From assembly GCF_900177545.1 (NCBI RefSeq), contig NZ_FXBQ01000001.1, positions 434,001 to 498,000 on the forward strand: a stretch of 64,000 bases of DNA. The letters run 5' to 3'. Below, one piece after another: positions 50,979 through 60,328 of this stretch. The stretch's first letter is position 1, and each line of letters begins with the position of its first letter. The notes under the pieces were generated by a model, which was given only the letters and a program-made list of their open reading frames with translations, was not told where the DNA came from and ran no database searches. This DNA is from Maritimibacter sp. HL-12. Its GTDB lineage: Bacteria > Pseudomonadota > Alphaproteobacteria > Rhodobacterales > Rhodobacteraceae. The translations under genes were made by a program, and so were the position numbers.

Positions 50979-52049
50979 ATGGCACGATTTCACAAGCTGA
51001 CGGTGACGGAGGTTCACAATACCATCCGCGACGCCGTGGTGGTCACCTTCGCCCCCGAGGCGGGTAATGCAGCGGCCTTCGATTTCATCCCCGGCCAGTA
51101 TCTCACTTTTCGCCGCGACTTCGACGGCGAGGAGCTGCGGCGCAGCTACTCGATCTGTGCAGGACGCGACGAGGGCAAGCTTCAGGTCGGGATCAAGCGG
51201 GTCGAGGGCGGCGCGTTTTCGAACTGGGCCAATGACGCGCTGAAGCCCGGCGATGTGATCGAAGCGATGTCCCCGATGGGCAGCTTCCACACCCCGCTCG
51301 ATCCCTCCGCGCGCAAGAGCTACCTCGGCTTTGCCGGTGGCTCGGGGATCACGCCGGTGCTCTCGATCCTGAAATCGGTGCTGGAGGCGGAACCCGGCAG
51401 CGAGTTCACGCTGGTCTATGCCAATCGGGCGGTGAACACGATCATGTTCCGCGAGGAGCTGGAAGACCTCAAGAACCGCTACATGGGTCGGCTCACGGTG
51501 ATCCACGTGCTCGAAAACGACGCGCAGGAGATCGAGCTGTTCACCGGCCGGGTCGATGAGGAAAAATGCGCCCGCCTCTTCGAGCACTGGATCGACGTGG
51601 GCAGCGTCGACACGGCCTTCATCTGCGGCCCCGAACCGATGATGCTGGGGATCGCCAAGAGCTTGCGCGATCACGGGCTGACCGACGCCCAGATCAAGTT
51701 CGAGCTGTTCGCCTCGGCCCAGCCGGGACGGCTGAAGCAGAAAACCTCCGCCAAGGGCGCCAGCACCGGCCCCGGCACGCAAGCCGTCATCACCCTCGAC
51801 GGCGCCAGCCGCACGATCACGATGGACCGCGACACCTCGATCCTCCAGGCCGCGCTCGCGCATGACCTCGACGCGCCCTTTGCCTGCACGGCGGGGGTGT
51901 GTTCGACCTGCCGGGCCAAGGTGACCGAGGGTGAAGTGGAGATGCGCGCCAACCACGCGCTGGAGGATTACGAGGTGGAACGCGGCTACGTGCTCACCTG
52001 CCAATGCTACCCGCTCACCGACCGTGTGGCGGTGGACTACGACCAGTGA
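50979..52049 (+). CDS. paaE: 1,2-phenylacetyl-CoA epoxidase reductase PaaE
   Basis: Electron-transfer subunit of 356 aa: FAD domain (RRSYSICAG, near 54-62), NADPH domain (GFAGGSGITPVLSI, near 117-130, and ICGPEPMM) and a C-terminal plant-type [2Fe-2S] domain with CTAGVCSTCRAKV and the distant Cys in VLTCQCYP. It passes NADPH electrons to the diiron centre of PaaA. AGGGA (50971-50975) precedes the ATG. Confidence 0.96.
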   Translation: MARFHKLTVTEVHNTIRDAVVVTFAPEAGNAAAFDFIPGQYLTFRRDFDGEELRRSYSICAGRDEGKLQVGIKRVEGGAFSNWANDALKPGDVIEAMSPMGSFHTPLDPSARKSYLGFAGGSGITPVLSILKSVLEAEPGSEFTLVYANRAVNTIMFREELEDLKNRYMGRLTVIHVLENDAQEIELFTGRVDEEKCARLFEHWIDVGSVDTAFICGPEPMMLGIAKSLRDHGLTDAQIKFELFASAQPGRLKQKTSAKGASTGPGTQAVITLDGASRTITMDRDTSILQAALAHDLDAPFACTAGVCSTCRAKVTEGEVEMRANHALEDYEVERGYVLTCQCYPLTDRVAVDYDQ

Positions 52050-52059
52050 GGAGGCCGAT

Positions 52060-52800
52060 ATGAAGATCGAGGAGTATCTCGCACAAGGCGGCGTGCTGAC
52101 CTCGCCCGAGAACGCCCCCCCGCGTTACCGCGCCGAGTTGCTGAGGCTCATGGCCACTTTCGTCGACAGCGAATTGGCGGCGGCGGCGGGCTTTGCCGAG
52201 ATGATAAACGCCGGCCCCGGCATCCCCGAGCGGATCGCCGCGGCGCGCATCGTGATGGAAAAAACCGCGCACGCAGGAAGGGTCTTGCGGGTGATGGGCG
52301 ATTTCGGTGCCAATACCGACCGTTACGTCGGTGCCCACCCCTGGGCCGACCGGTTGGAGCGTGACGCCGATATCGGCACCACCCGCCGCGCGGGCGACAT
52401 GCGGCTCTCGGTGTTCAACTACCCGTTCTCTGGCTGGTCGGACTCGGTGGCGATGCACCTCTTGATGGGGCTCGCCGCGGAAGAGCAGATCGGCGAGTTC
52501 TCGCGCGTGTCCTACGGCCCGCTCGCGGAGGTGTTTCGCGAGATCGCGCCGGTGGAAGCGGCCCATACCGCCTCCGCCCGCAAGGGGATGGAGCACCTCG
52601 CGGCCGCCGGGCTGCAGGCCAGCGTCGATTACTGGTGGCCGCGCGTTGCCGCCAGCTTCGGCCACGACATCTCGAGCCGCGCAGCACTTCTGGCCGCCCT
52701 TGGTCTGCGCCACCAGACCAACGCCGAGTTGCGCGGCTGCTGGGAACGCCGCGCGGCGACCGCGCTGGAAACCCTCGGACTCACCGCCCCGCAAGGATAA
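52060..52800 (+). CDS. Divergent PaaA/PaaC-like ferritin-fold protein
   Basis: 246-aa helical protein resembling phenylacetate epoxidase subunits (phenylacetic acid catabolic family). Aligned by eye to PaaA, the first ligand motif DEAGH reads EKTAH (residues 67-71), so the diiron Glu is replaced by Lys68 while His71 remains. The second motif E166-A-A-H169 is intact, with E38 and E141/E142 as other acidic candidates. GAGGAG precedes the ATG, 10 bp after paaE; paaZ follows after 3 bp. It may be a structural or regulatory subunit, or a distinct metalloprotein specific to this operon type. Confidence 0.78.
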   Translation: MKIEEYLAQGGVLTSPENAPPRYRAELLRLMATFVDSELAAAAGFAEMINAGPGIPERIAAARIVMEKTAHAGRVLRVMGDFGANTDRYVGAHPWADRLERDADIGTTRRAGDMRLSVFNYPFSGWSDSVAMHLLMGLAAEEQIGEFSRVSYGPLAEVFREIAPVEAAHTASARKGMEHLAAAGLQASVDYWWPRVAASFGHDISSRAALLAALGLRHQTNAELRGCWERRAATALETLGLTAPQG

Positions 52801-52803
52801 GAC

Positions 52804-54831
52804 ATGACCCTACTCAAAGTGCACAGCTACGCCGCCGGAGACTGGATTGCCCCGGGCAGCGGTGCCCGGCCCATCCACAGCGCGGTGAACGGGAAATTGA
52901 TCGCGGAATCCGGTGGCGCGACGCTCGACTTTGCCCGGATGCTGGATTTCGCCAGATCGAAAGGCGGCACCAGCCTGCGTGCCATGGGTTTTCACGAGCG
53001 CGCCGCGATGCTCAAGCAACTCGCGCTCTATCTCAACGAACGCCGCGAGGCGCTTTACGAGATTTCCTACGAGACCGGTGCCACGCTCGGCGACCACAAG
53101 TTCGATATCGACGGCGGCATCGGCACGCTCTTCGTGTTTTCCTCGAAGGGCCGCCGCGAGATGCCCGACGGCAATGTCTACCTCGACGGCGATCTTGAAC
53201 GCTTCGGCAAGACCGGCAGCTTCATGGGTCAGCACGTGGCGGTGCCGCTGCAGGGCGTCGCGCTGCATATCAACGCCTTCAACTTCCCGGTCTGGGGGAT
53301 GTTGGAAAAGCTCGCCCCGGCCCTGCTGGCCGGCGTGCCCGCCATCGTCAAGCCCGCCACCGCCACGGCTTACGTCACGGAACTTGCGGTGCGAATGATG
53401 CTGGAGAGCGGCATTCTGCCCGAGGGCGCACTGCAATTCATCGCCGGCGGCACCGGCGATTTGCTCGACCGGCTCGGCGGACAGGACGTGGTGAGTTTCA
53501 CCGGCTCGGCGGCCACCGGCACCATGCTGCGCGCGACGCCCAACATCCTCGCGAACGCCGTGCGTTTCGTCGCCGAGCAGGACAGCCTGAATGCCTCGAT
53601 CCTTGGCCCCGACGTGGCCCCCGGCACCCCCGCCTTCGATATCTTCATCAAGGAAGCCCACCGCGAGATGACGACAAAAGCGGGGCAGAAATGCACCGCC
53701 ATCCGCCGCATCATCGTACCCGAGGCGCACCAGGAGGCGGTGATCGAGGCGCTTTCGGCCCGCCTCGCCAAGACCGTGATCGGCGACCCGCGCGAGAAAG
53801 ACACCCGCATGGGCGCGCTCGTCTCGGCCGACCAGAAGGCCGACGTGCTCGCCAAGGCCGCGATCATCGGCGAGGAAGCGGAGCGGGTGTTCGGCAATCC
53901 CGATGATTTCGCCCTCAACGGCAATGTCGACCGCGGCGCCTTCCTGCCGCCGATGCTGTTTCACTGTGCCAACCCCGACACCGCCACCAAGGTGCATGAA
54001 ACCGAAGCCTTCGGCCCGGTCTCGACGGTGATGCCCTACCGCGACCTCGCCCACGCCATCGCGCTCGCCAACCGCGGCGAGGGCTCGCTGGTGGCCTCGG
54101 TGGTGACCGAATCGGGCGACGTGGCCCGCGCGGTGGTGATGGATGCCGGGCCGACCCACGGCCGGCTCTACTTCAACAACCCCGCCTCGGCGGCCGAAGC
54201 CACCGGCCACGGCGCACCGATGCCGCACATGATCCACGGCGGACCGGGGCGCGCCGGCGGCGGCGAGGAACTGGGCGGCGTGCGCGGCGTTCTGCACTAC
54301 ATGCAACGCACCGCCGTGCAGGGCTCGCCCGACCTCATCACCGCGATCGGCAACCGCTGGGTGCCGGGGGCGGCCGAGATCGAAGGCCCGGCGCATCCTT
54401 TCACCCGCGGCTTTCACGAGTTGGAGATCGGCGAGACGATCCGAACGCCCGCGCGCGAGATCACGCTCGACGATATCGAGCACTTCGCGCATTTCACCGG
54501 CGACACCTTCTATGCCCACATGAACGAGGAAGCTGCCGCCGCCAACCCGTTCTTCCCCGGCCGGGTGGCGCATGGCTACCTGCTGCTCGCCTTCGCCGCC
54601 GGGCTCTTCGTGCAGCCCGATCCGGGGCCGGTGCTGGCCAATACCGGGCTCGACGCCTTGCGCTTCCTCAAGCCCGTGGTGCCGGGCGACAGCCTGCGTG
54701 TGCGCCTCACGGTGAAGCAGAAAACCCGCCGCACCGCCGAGTATGGCGAGGTGCGCTGGCACGTCACGCTGATGAACCAGGACGACGACATGGTGGCGGA
54801 ATACGAGTTGCTCACCATGAACGCCTATTGA
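52804..54831 (+). CDS. paaZ: Bifunctional oxepin-CoA hydrolase / aldehyde dehydrogenase PaaZ
   Basis: 675-aa fusion. Residues about 1-515 are an aldehyde dehydrogenase ([19 protein letters not shown], catalytic Glu in [12 protein letters not shown], catalytic Cys in [11 protein letters not shown]). Residues about 530-675 are a MaoC-like R-hydratase with [15 protein letters not shown] and [11 protein letters not shown]. It opens the oxepin-CoA ring and oxidises the aldehyde to 3-oxo-5,6-dehydrosuberyl-CoA. Its stop overlaps the paaX start by one base. Other pathway genes (paaF, G, H, K) are not in the window. Confidence 0.96.
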   Translation: MTLLKVHSYAAGDWIAPGSGARPIHSAVNGKLIAESGGATLDFARMLDFARSKGGTSLRAMGFHERAAMLKQLALYLNERREALYEISYETGATLGDHKFDIDGGIGTLFVFSSKGRREMPDGNVYLDGDLERFGKTGSFMGQHVAVPLQGVALHINAFNFPVWGMLEKLAPALLAGVPAIVKPATATAYVTELAVRMMLESGILPEGALQFIAGGTGDLLDRLGGQDVVSFTGSAATGTMLRATPNILANAVRFVAEQDSLNASILGPDVAPGTPAFDIFIKEAHREMTTKAGQKCTAIRRIIVPEAHQEAVIEALSARLAKTVIGDPREKDTRMGALVSADQKADVLAKAAIIGEEAERVFGNPDDFALNGNVDRGAFLPPMLFHCANPDTATKVHETEAFGPVSTVMPYRDLAHAIALANRGEGSLVASVVTESGDVARAVVMDAGPTHGRLYFNNPASAAEATGHGAPMPHMIHGGPGRAGGGEELGGVRGVLHYMQRTAVQGSPDLITAIGNRWVPGAAEIEGPAHPFTRGFHELEIGETIRTPAREITLDDIEHFAHFTGDTFYAHMNEEAAAANPFFPGRVAHGYLLLAFAAGLFVQPDPGPVLANTGLDALRFLKPVVPGDSLRVRLTVKQKTRRTAEYGEVRWHVTLMNQDDDMVAEYELLTMNAY

Positions 54832-55658
54832 TGAGCGCCGAAGCCGCGATATCGGCGCTGGCACAGGATGCCGAACTGCGCACGTGGTCGCTGATCGTGA
54901 CGATCTTCGGCGATCTTGCCCGCGCGCCGGGGGCCGAAATACCCGGCCCCGTGCTCTCGGCGATCACCGCCCGGATCGGGATCAAGCCCGAGGCGATGCG
55001 GGTCGCGCTGCACCGGCTGCGCAAGGACGACTGGCTCGCTTCCCGCCGCGAGGGCCGGGTTTCGCACTACGGGCTGACCGACGCCGGGCGCGCCGAGTCG
55101 GAGCGGGCCACCGCGCGGATCTATGCCGCCGGGCCGCCCAACCCTTCGCGCTGGCACCTGCTCCTGGCCGGGCCGATGGACCCCGCGGCACGGCTCGAAC
55201 GCGAGGGTGTGCAGGCCGCGGCGGGATACCTTTGCCTTGCGCCCGGTGCCTGGCTTGGCCCCGGCCCCGCGCCCGCCGATGCGGATGGGATGTTTGCCTT
55301 CGAGGGGGAACCCGTGCACCTGCCCGAATGGCTGCGCGACGAGATCATGCCACCCGAGCTTGCCGCCGCTTACCGCGATTTTGCCGAAACCCTCGCGGGT
55401 GCCGCCAAGGCCCTGCCTTGCGGCGAGATCGCGGCGCTCGATCGCGCCGCGCTTCGGGTTCTGGTGGTGCACGGCTGGCGTCGACTGGTGCTGCGCCACC
55501 CGGACCTGCCCGATGTCTTCTTTCCCGAAAACTGGGCCGGGCCGCGCGCCCGGGCTCAGGTGTTGCGCCTGCTCGATCGCCTCGGTCAACCCGCGATCGA
55601 AAGCATTGGCGCGGAGATCCGGTCGGCCCGGCTCGACGAGGCACCTTCGCGCTCCTGA
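54831..55658 (+). CDS. paaX: PaaX-family repressor of phenylacetate genes
   Basis: 275-aa regulator with an N-terminal winged helix (TWSLIVTIFGDLARAPG, then MRVALHRLRKDDWLASRREGRVSHYGLT, about 55-82) and the PaaX C-terminal domain (WRRLVLRHPDLPDVFFPENWAG). In other bacteria PaaX is released from DNA by phenylacetyl-CoA. Here it is the last gene of the operon it presumably controls, coupled to paaZ by TGATG, giving autoregulation if so. No operator was recognised before pcaF. Confidence 0.9.
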   Translation: MSAEAAISALAQDAELRTWSLIVTIFGDLARAPGAEIPGPVLSAITARIGIKPEAMRVALHRLRKDDWLASRREGRVSHYGLTDAGRAESERATARIYAAGPPNPSRWHLLLAGPMDPAARLEREGVQAAAGYLCLAPGAWLGPGPAPADADGMFAFEGEPVHLPEWLRDEIMPPELAAAYRDFAETLAGAAKALPCGEIAALDRAALRVLVVHGWRRLVLRHPDLPDVFFPENWAGPRARAQVLRLLDRLGQPAIESIGAEIRSARLDEAPSRS

Positions 55659-55825
55659 GCCGCGGGCACCGGCATGGAGGCCCGCGCCCGAACCGGCGCG
55701 GCCTTGCGTCTTGAGCCGCCCACCCACGGAAACAGGCACAAACTTTCGCCTAAAATTCGTCAACAACTGTTCATATCGCCGCCGCGGTCCGCCTCTACCT
55801 TGGGGCGACCGAACAAGGACGGAAA

Positions 55826-56272
55826 GTGGATCGCGGCATGCTCAGGAATTTCATCGACGACGAAAGTGGCGCGGTTACCGTGGATTACGTAGTCTTCCTG
55901 GGCGGCGTTGCCACCATGGCCCTGACCATTGTCAGCGACATCGCACAGGCCACGATGACCATCACCGACCGCATCAACGAGCGGACGTCCTACGAAAGCA
56001 TCATCGCCGAGATCGAGCAAAGCTACAGCACCGCCGGATCGGTTGAGGCCGCCGATGGTGGCGGCGGGTCGAGCGGAAATTCCGGGAGCGACGATGCCGG
56101 TTCGCAAGACAGCGACCCGGGGTCCGGCGACAGCAACGGCAACGGCAACGGCTCGGGGTCGGATGGCAAGGGCTACGGCAACCCCGGCAACGACAAGAAC
56201 GTCGGCAAGGCCGGAGAAAACCCGAACGGCAAGGGGGGTTGGGGCAACGGCAAGAAGGGGCGCTCGGAGTAG
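55826..56272 (+). CDS. Flp-pilin-like protein with a long Gly/Ser/Asn tail
   Basis: 148 aa. The first 65 residues look like a Flp-type pilin: MLRNFIDDESGAVTVDYVVF, a hydrophobic helix with Glu before it, and a TDRIN end. Residues about 70-148 are a low-complexity tail rich in Gly, Ser, Asn and Asp, then Gly/Lys. GTG 55826 is chosen because AAGGA lies 7 bp upstream; ATG 55838 is the alternative. No tad/cpa assembly genes are nearby. Normal Flp pilins are 50-70 aa, so the tail is an addition, perhaps an exposed or ion-binding segment. Confidence 0.7.
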   Translation: MDRGMLRNFIDDESGAVTVDYVVFLGGVATMALTIVSDIAQATMTITDRINERTSYESIIAEIEQSYSTAGSVEAADGGGGSSGNSGSDDAGSQDSDPGSGDSNGNGNGSGSDGKGYGNPGNDKNVGKAGENPNGKGGWGNGKKGRSE

Positions 56273-56332
56273 TCCGTCGCCCCCGCCTCGGGCCGGTTAT
56301 CGCGCCGATCCCATTGTCTGGGGAGGGCAAGA

Positions 56333-56419
56333 TGGTGCGGTCGAGAAGACTCGAACTTCCACGGGAGTTACCCCACAGCGACCTCAACGCTGCGCGTCTA
56401 CCAATTCCGCCACGACCGC
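56333..56419 (-). tRNA. tRNA-Leu (anticodon GAG)
   Basis: The 87-nt minus-strand sequence begins GCGGTCGTGGCGGAATTGGT and has anticodon stem CAGCG/CGCTG around TTGAGGT (anticodon GAG), a long variable arm (TGGGGTAACTCCCG) typical of class II tRNA-Leu, T-arm GTTCGAGTC and an encoded CCA. Confidence 0.95.
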
Positions 56420-56435
56420 ACTGTCTTGGCTTGGT

Positions 56436-56471
56436 GGAGGGGTGTTTAGCGCCCCTCCAGCGGGAAGCCAA
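56436..56471 (-). promoter_or_regulatory. Probable tRNA-Leu promoter with a palindrome over the -10
   Basis: On the minus strand TTGGCT (56471-56466) and TAAACA (56448-56443) are 17 bp apart, 23 bp before the tRNA. GGAGGGG-N9-CCCCTCC (56436-56458) is a perfect 7-bp inverted repeat centred on the -10, which could be an operator or a discriminator structure. Confidence 0.45.
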
Positions 56472-56533
56472 GAGGGAATTTGCCGAATTGACCGGGGATT
56501 TGACACCGGCCGCGGGCGGTGCAATCTGGCACC

Positions 56534-57226
56534 ATGACCGATGCCCCGACCCTCTCCCGGCCCGAGTGGCGCATTGCCCCGGGCCTGACCGATTACGACG
56601 ATGCCGTGGCCTTCATGGAGGCGCGCGCCGAAGCGATCGCGCGCGGCGAGGCGGGTGAGCTGATCTGGCTGGTCGAGCACCCGCCGCTCTACACCGCGGG
56701 CACATCGGCCAACCCCGACGACCTGATCGCCCCCGACCGATTCCCGGTCTACGCCAGCAAGCGCGGCGGGCAATACACCTACCACGGACCCGGCCAGCGC
56801 GTGGTCTACGTCATGCTCGATGTCGGCAAACGCGGCCGCGACGTGCGCGCCTTCGTGAAGACGCTTGAGGATTGGGTGATCGCCGCCCTGGCCGAATTCA
56901 ACGTCAAGGGCGAGATCCGGCCCGGTCGCGTTGGCGTCTGGGTCAGCCGCCCCGAGCGCCCGCCCGGCCCCGACGGCATGCCTGCCGAGGACAAGATCGC
57001 CGCGATCGGCGTGCGGCTCAGGCGCTGGGTGAGCTTTCACGGGCTTTCGATCAACGTCGACCCGGAGTTGGAGCATTTCAGCGGAATCGTGCCCTGCGGC
57101 ATCCGTCAACATGGCGTGACCTCGCTTGTCGATCTTGGCCTGCCGGTCACCATGGCCGACCTCGATCTTGCGTTGGAGCGCTGTTTTGGCGAGGTTTTCG
57201 CCCCTGCCGAGATGCAAGGCGGCTGA
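56534..57226 (+). CDS. lipB: Octanoyl-[ACP]:protein octanoyltransferase LipB
   Basis: Transfers octanoate from ACP to lipoyl domains, the first step of lipoate synthesis. The 230-aa protein has [34 protein letters not shown], the catalytic Lys in [19 protein letters not shown] and the catalytic Cys in [16 protein letters not shown] 56534 is chosen over a GTG five codons upstream. It stands alone; lipA is not adjacent. Confidence 0.95.
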   Translation: MTDAPTLSRPEWRIAPGLTDYDDAVAFMEARAEAIARGEAGELIWLVEHPPLYTAGTSANPDDLIAPDRFPVYASKRGGQYTYHGPGQRVVYVMLDVGKRGRDVRAFVKTLEDWVIAALAEFNVKGEIRPGRVGVWVSRPERPPGPDGMPAEDKIAAIGVRLRRWVSFHGLSINVDPELEHFSGIVPCGIRQHGVTSLVDLGLPVTMADLDLALERCFGEVFAPAEMQGG

Positions 57227-57395
57227 GCGGCGCGCAGCTTGATCACGACGATGCGACAGGACGCCGCTTGAGAATCATTCCAAAAACACCCAAGTATCGG
57301 GCAACGTCACGCAATCCTGCGCCAAGAAGATGATTAACGCCGCCGCGCGCCCAGAAACCTGCGACCAAACCCGTAGCAACTCGATGAGGACCAAC

Positions 57396-57818
57396 ATGAA
57401 GACCATTCTCTCCACCGCCGCCACCCTGCTCGCGCTGTCGGGCACCGCTGCTTTCGCCGAGGGCGACGTCGAGCAGGGCGAAAAGGATTTCGGCAAGTGC
57501 AAGGCATGTCATGCCATCGTTGCCCCCGACGGCGAGACGATCGTCAAGGGCGGCAAGACCGGCCCCAACCTCTGGGGCGTCGTCGGACGCACCGCCGGCA
57601 CGCAAGAAGACTTCAAGCGTTACTCGGATGAAATCCAGCAGCTTGGCGAAGAAGGCTTCGCATGGACCGTCGAGGAGGTCGCTGCCTACACGCCCAATGC
57701 ATCGGAGTTCCTCGAAGAAAAACTCGGGCTCGACAAGGTGCGCACCGCGATGACCCCGCAGCGCCTGAAAGAGCCGGCCGACGTGGCCGCCTACCTCGCC
57801 CAGTTCGGCGCCGAATAG
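57396..57818 (+). CDS. cycA: Soluble class I cytochrome c (c2/c550 type)
   Basis: 140-aa periplasmic electron carrier. A Sec signal ends at AFA (about 19-21), followed by the heme motif CKACH (35-39) and a Met ligand candidate in RTAMTPQRL (near 121-124). GAGGA before ATG 57396 supports the start over an ATG four codons upstream. The gene lies just before ctaD, as known for c550 and an aa3 subunit I gene in Paracoccus, so it probably feeds electrons from bc1 to this oxidase. A strong terminator separates the two genes. Confidence 0.9.
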   Translation: MKTILSTAATLLALSGTAAFAEGDVEQGEKDFGKCKACHAIVAPDGETIVKGGKTGPNLWGVVGRTAGTQEDFKRYSDEIQQLGEEGFAWTVEEVAAYTPNASEFLEEKLGLDKVRTAMTPQRLKEPADVAAYLAQFGAE

Positions 57819-57858
57819 GCAGACGCCGAAGAAAAAGCCCGGCTCCCGCCGGAACGAG

Positions 57859-57892
57859 CCCCGCCCGCGGTTTCCCCGGGCGGGGTTTTTTT
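57859..57892 (+). terminator. Rho-independent terminator after cycA
   Basis: CCCCGCCCG (57859-57867) pairs perfectly with CGGGCGGGG (57877-57885) around a 9-base loop, followed by seven T. It makes cycA an independent transcript. Confidence 0.9.
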
Positions 57893-57899
57893 GTGCAGA

Positions 57900-57944
57900 T
57901 TGTCGCTGTGACAACTTGCCCCAGCCCGATTCCCCCTTTAAACA
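57900..57944 (+). promoter_or_regulatory. Putative ctaD promoter with an upstream inverted repeat
   Basis: TTGCCC (57916-57921) and TAAACA (57939-57944) are 17 bp apart. TTGTC-GCTGT-GACAA (57900-57914), a perfect 5-bp inverted repeat, abuts the -35 with its centre near -43, the place of an activator site. The odd 15-bp length does not fit FNR/CRP (14 or 16); the T-N11-A pattern would suit a LysR-type protein. Confidence 0.45.
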
Positions 57945-58004
57945 AATTCCAAAACCTGCTTGCGACCTCGGGCCGCAGGCAGCCTTAAGCAAAGGGAGAC
58001 GTCC

Positions 58005-59663
58005 ATGGCCGATGCAGCCATCCACGGGCAGGAGCACCACGACAATCGCGGGTTCTTCACCCGCTGGTTCATGTCCACCAACCACAAGGACATCGGTATC
58101 CTCTACCTGTTCACCTCGGGCTTCGTGGGCCTGATCTCGGTGGCCTTCACCGTGTTCATGCGCCTCGAGCTGATGGACCCGGGCGTGCAATACATGTGCC
58201 TCGAAGGGCTCATGGCCGATCCCTGCACCCCGAACGGGCACCTGTGGAACGTGATGATCACCTACCACGGCGTCCTGATGATGTTCTTCGTGGTCATCCC
58301 GGCGCTGTTCGGCGGTTTCGGCAACTACTTCATGCCGCTCCAGATCGGCGCGCCCGACATGGCCTTCCCGCGGATGAACAACCTGTCGTTCTGGCTCTAC
58401 GTTGCCGGCACCTCGCTCGGTGTCGCCTCGCTGCTCGCGCCAGGTGGTAACGGGCAGGCCGGGTCAGGCGTAGGCTGGGTGCTCTACCCGCCGCTTTCGA
58501 CCACCGAGCAGGGCTATTCGATGGACCTTGCGATCTTCGCCGTCCACGTCTCCGGCGCAAGCTCGATCCTCGGCGCGATCAACATGATCACCACCTTCCT
58601 CAACATGCGCGCACCGGGCATGACCCTGTTCAAGGTGCCGCTCTTTGCCTGGTCGATCTTCGTCACCGCCTGGCTCATCCTTCTGGCGCTGCCGGTGCTC
58701 GCCGGGGCCATCACCATGCTGCTGATGGATCGCAACTTCGGCACCACCTTCTTCGATCCTTCCGGCGGCGGCGACCCGGTGCTCTACCAGCACATCCTGT
58801 GGTTCTTCGGCCACCCGGAAGTCTATATCGTGATCCTGCCCGGCTTCGGCCTGATCAGCCACGTGTTCGCCACCTTCGCGCGCAAACCGATCTTCGGCTA
58901 CCTGCCGATGGTCTGGGCGCTGATCGCCATTGGCGCGATCGGCTTCGTGGTCTGGGCGCACCACATGTACACGGTCGGCATGAGCCTCACCCAGCAGAGC
59001 TATTTCATGCTGGCCACGATGGTGATCGCGGTGCCGACCGGCATCAAGATCTTCTCGTGGATCGCGACGATGTGGGGCGGCTCGATCGAGTTCAAGACCC
59101 CGATGCTCTTCGGCTTCGGCTTCCTGATCCTGTTCACCGTCGGCGGCGTCACCGGCGTGGTGCTCAGCCAGGCGGGCGTCGACCGGCTCTATCACGATAC
59201 CTACTACGTGGTCGCCCACTTCCACTACACGATGTCGATGGGGGCCGCCTTCACCATCTTCGCCGGGATCTACTTCTGGATCGGCAAGATGTCGGGCCGG
59301 CAATACCCGGAATGGGCTGGCAAGCTGCACTTCTGGATGTTCTTCATCGGCGTCAACCTGACCTTCTTCCCGCAGCACTTCCTCGGGCGTCAGGGCATGC
59401 CGCGCCGCTACATCGACTACCCGGAGGCCTTCGCCTACTGGAACAAGGTCTCGTCCTACGGCGCGCTCCTGTCGTTCGCCTCGTTCATCCTGTTCATCGG
59501 CATCGTGTTCTACACGCTTTTTGCCGGCCGTCGGGTGACCGAGAACAACTACTGGAACGAATACGCCGACACGCTGGAATGGACCCTGCCCTCCCCGCCG
59601 CCGGAGCACACCTTCGAGACGCTCCCCAAGCAGGAAGACTGGGACAAGTCGCAAGCCCACTGA
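58005..59663 (+). CDS. ctaD: aa3-type cytochrome c oxidase subunit I
   Basis: Catalytic heme-copper oxidase subunit (552 aa, twelve helices) reducing O2 with cytochrome c electrons and pumping protons. Ligands seen are the heme a His in [11 protein letters not shown], CuB His and cross-linked Tyr in [12 protein letters not shown], two CuB His in AHHMYTVGM, and the heme His pair in [10 protein letters not shown]-channel ([11 protein letters not shown]) and K-channel residues look intact, so it is an A1-type oxidase. AAGGGAGAC precedes the ATG. Subunits II and III and the assembly genes are elsewhere, as is usual in Rhodobacterales. Confidence 0.97.
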   Translation: MADAAIHGQEHHDNRGFFTRWFMSTNHKDIGILYLFTSGFVGLISVAFTVFMRLELMDPGVQYMCLEGLMADPCTPNGHLWNVMITYHGVLMMFFVVIPALFGGFGNYFMPLQIGAPDMAFPRMNNLSFWLYVAGTSLGVASLLAPGGNGQAGSGVGWVLYPPLSTTEQGYSMDLAIFAVHVSGASSILGAINMITTFLNMRAPGMTLFKVPLFAWSIFVTAWLILLALPVLAGAITMLLMDRNFGTTFFDPSGGGDPVLYQHILWFFGHPEVYIVILPGFGLISHVFATFARKPIFGYLPMVWALIAIGAIGFVVWAHHMYTVGMSLTQQSYFMLATMVIAVPTGIKIFSWIATMWGGSIEFKTPMLFGFGFLILFTVGGVTGVVLSQAGVDRLYHDTYYVVAHFHYTMSMGAAFTIFAGIYFWIGKMSGRQYPEWAGKLHFWMFFIGVNLTFFPQHFLGRQGMPRRYIDYPEAFAYWNKVSSYGALLSFASFILFIGIVFYTLFAGRRVTENNYWNEYADTLEWTLPSPPPEHTFETLPKQEDWDKSQAH

Positions 59664-59687
59664 GGGCTGACGGCTGAACACACCGAG

Positions 59688-59718
59688 AGGCCCGGGGTTT
59701 TCCCCCCGGGCCTTTTTT
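59688..59718 (+). terminator. Rho-independent terminator after ctaD
   Basis: AGGCCCGGGG (59688-59697) pairs with CCCCGGGCCT (59704-59713) around a short loop, followed by a run of six T. The next gene starts only 13-20 bp later, so the terminator lies within its leader. Confidence 0.9.
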
Positions 59719-59730
59719 ATGGAGCCCGCC

Positions 59731-60276
59731 ATGCCCTATGAATGGGATAAAGCCCTGACCACCCCGCCCGCGCCCGATGCCCCCGGCCACGCCGAGGGCG
59801 CAGCCCCGATCGCGGTGCTGCATGCCTGGCCGTTCCGGTCCCTGCCCAAGCGCGGTTTCGCCTTTGTCGTCGGCATGGCTTACGTGCTTTTCCTGATCCC
59901 GATCTCGGCCTTTGTCGGCACATTGGCGGTCTGGTGGCTGCTCGTTCCGGGTCTGATCGCCATCGGTGGGCTGTGGTGGTTCATCGGCAAGAGCTACCGC
60001 GACGGAGAGATTCTCGAAGAACTGGAAATCTGGCCCGACCACCTGCACCTCACCCGCCACGGCCCGCATGGCCGTCACGCGGAATGGGAGGCCAACCCGT
60101 TCTGGGTGACGGCGCAGTTGCACAAGTCGGGTGGACCGGTGCCCGACTACATCACCCTCAAGGGCGGCGGGCGCGAGGTCGAGATCGGGTCGTTCCTGTC
60201 GGAAGACGAACGCCCGGCGCTTTTCGCAGAGATCGAACGCGCGCTGGTGCTGACAAAGTCGCGCCGCGAGGGCTAG
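59731..60276 (+). CDS. DUF2244 membrane protein
   Basis: 181-aa protein of the DUF2244 family. After a short N-terminal part, the motif LHAWPFRSLPKRGFAFV (about 34-50) leads into two membrane helices (about 48-90), then a cytoplasmic beta domain with LEIWPDHLHLTRHG and GREVEIGSFLSEDERPAL. The family often sits next to heme-copper oxidase genes, as here after ctaD, but has no proven role. GGAG (59721-59724) supports ATG 59731; ATG 59719 is an alternative that overlaps the terminator. Confidence 0.82.
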   Translation: MPYEWDKALTTPPAPDAPGHAEGAAPIAVLHAWPFRSLPKRGFAFVVGMAYVLFLIPISAFVGTLAVWWLLVPGLIAIGGLWWFIGKSYRDGEILEELEIWPDHLHLTRHGPHGRHAEWEANPFWVTAQLHKSGGPVPDYITLKGGGREVEIGSFLSEDERPALFAEIERALVLTKSRREG

Positions 60277-60328
60277 GCGCGGCGTCAGGGCCGCGCGGCA
60301 AGTCGCGCGGCCCCGCGTTGGCCCGGTC

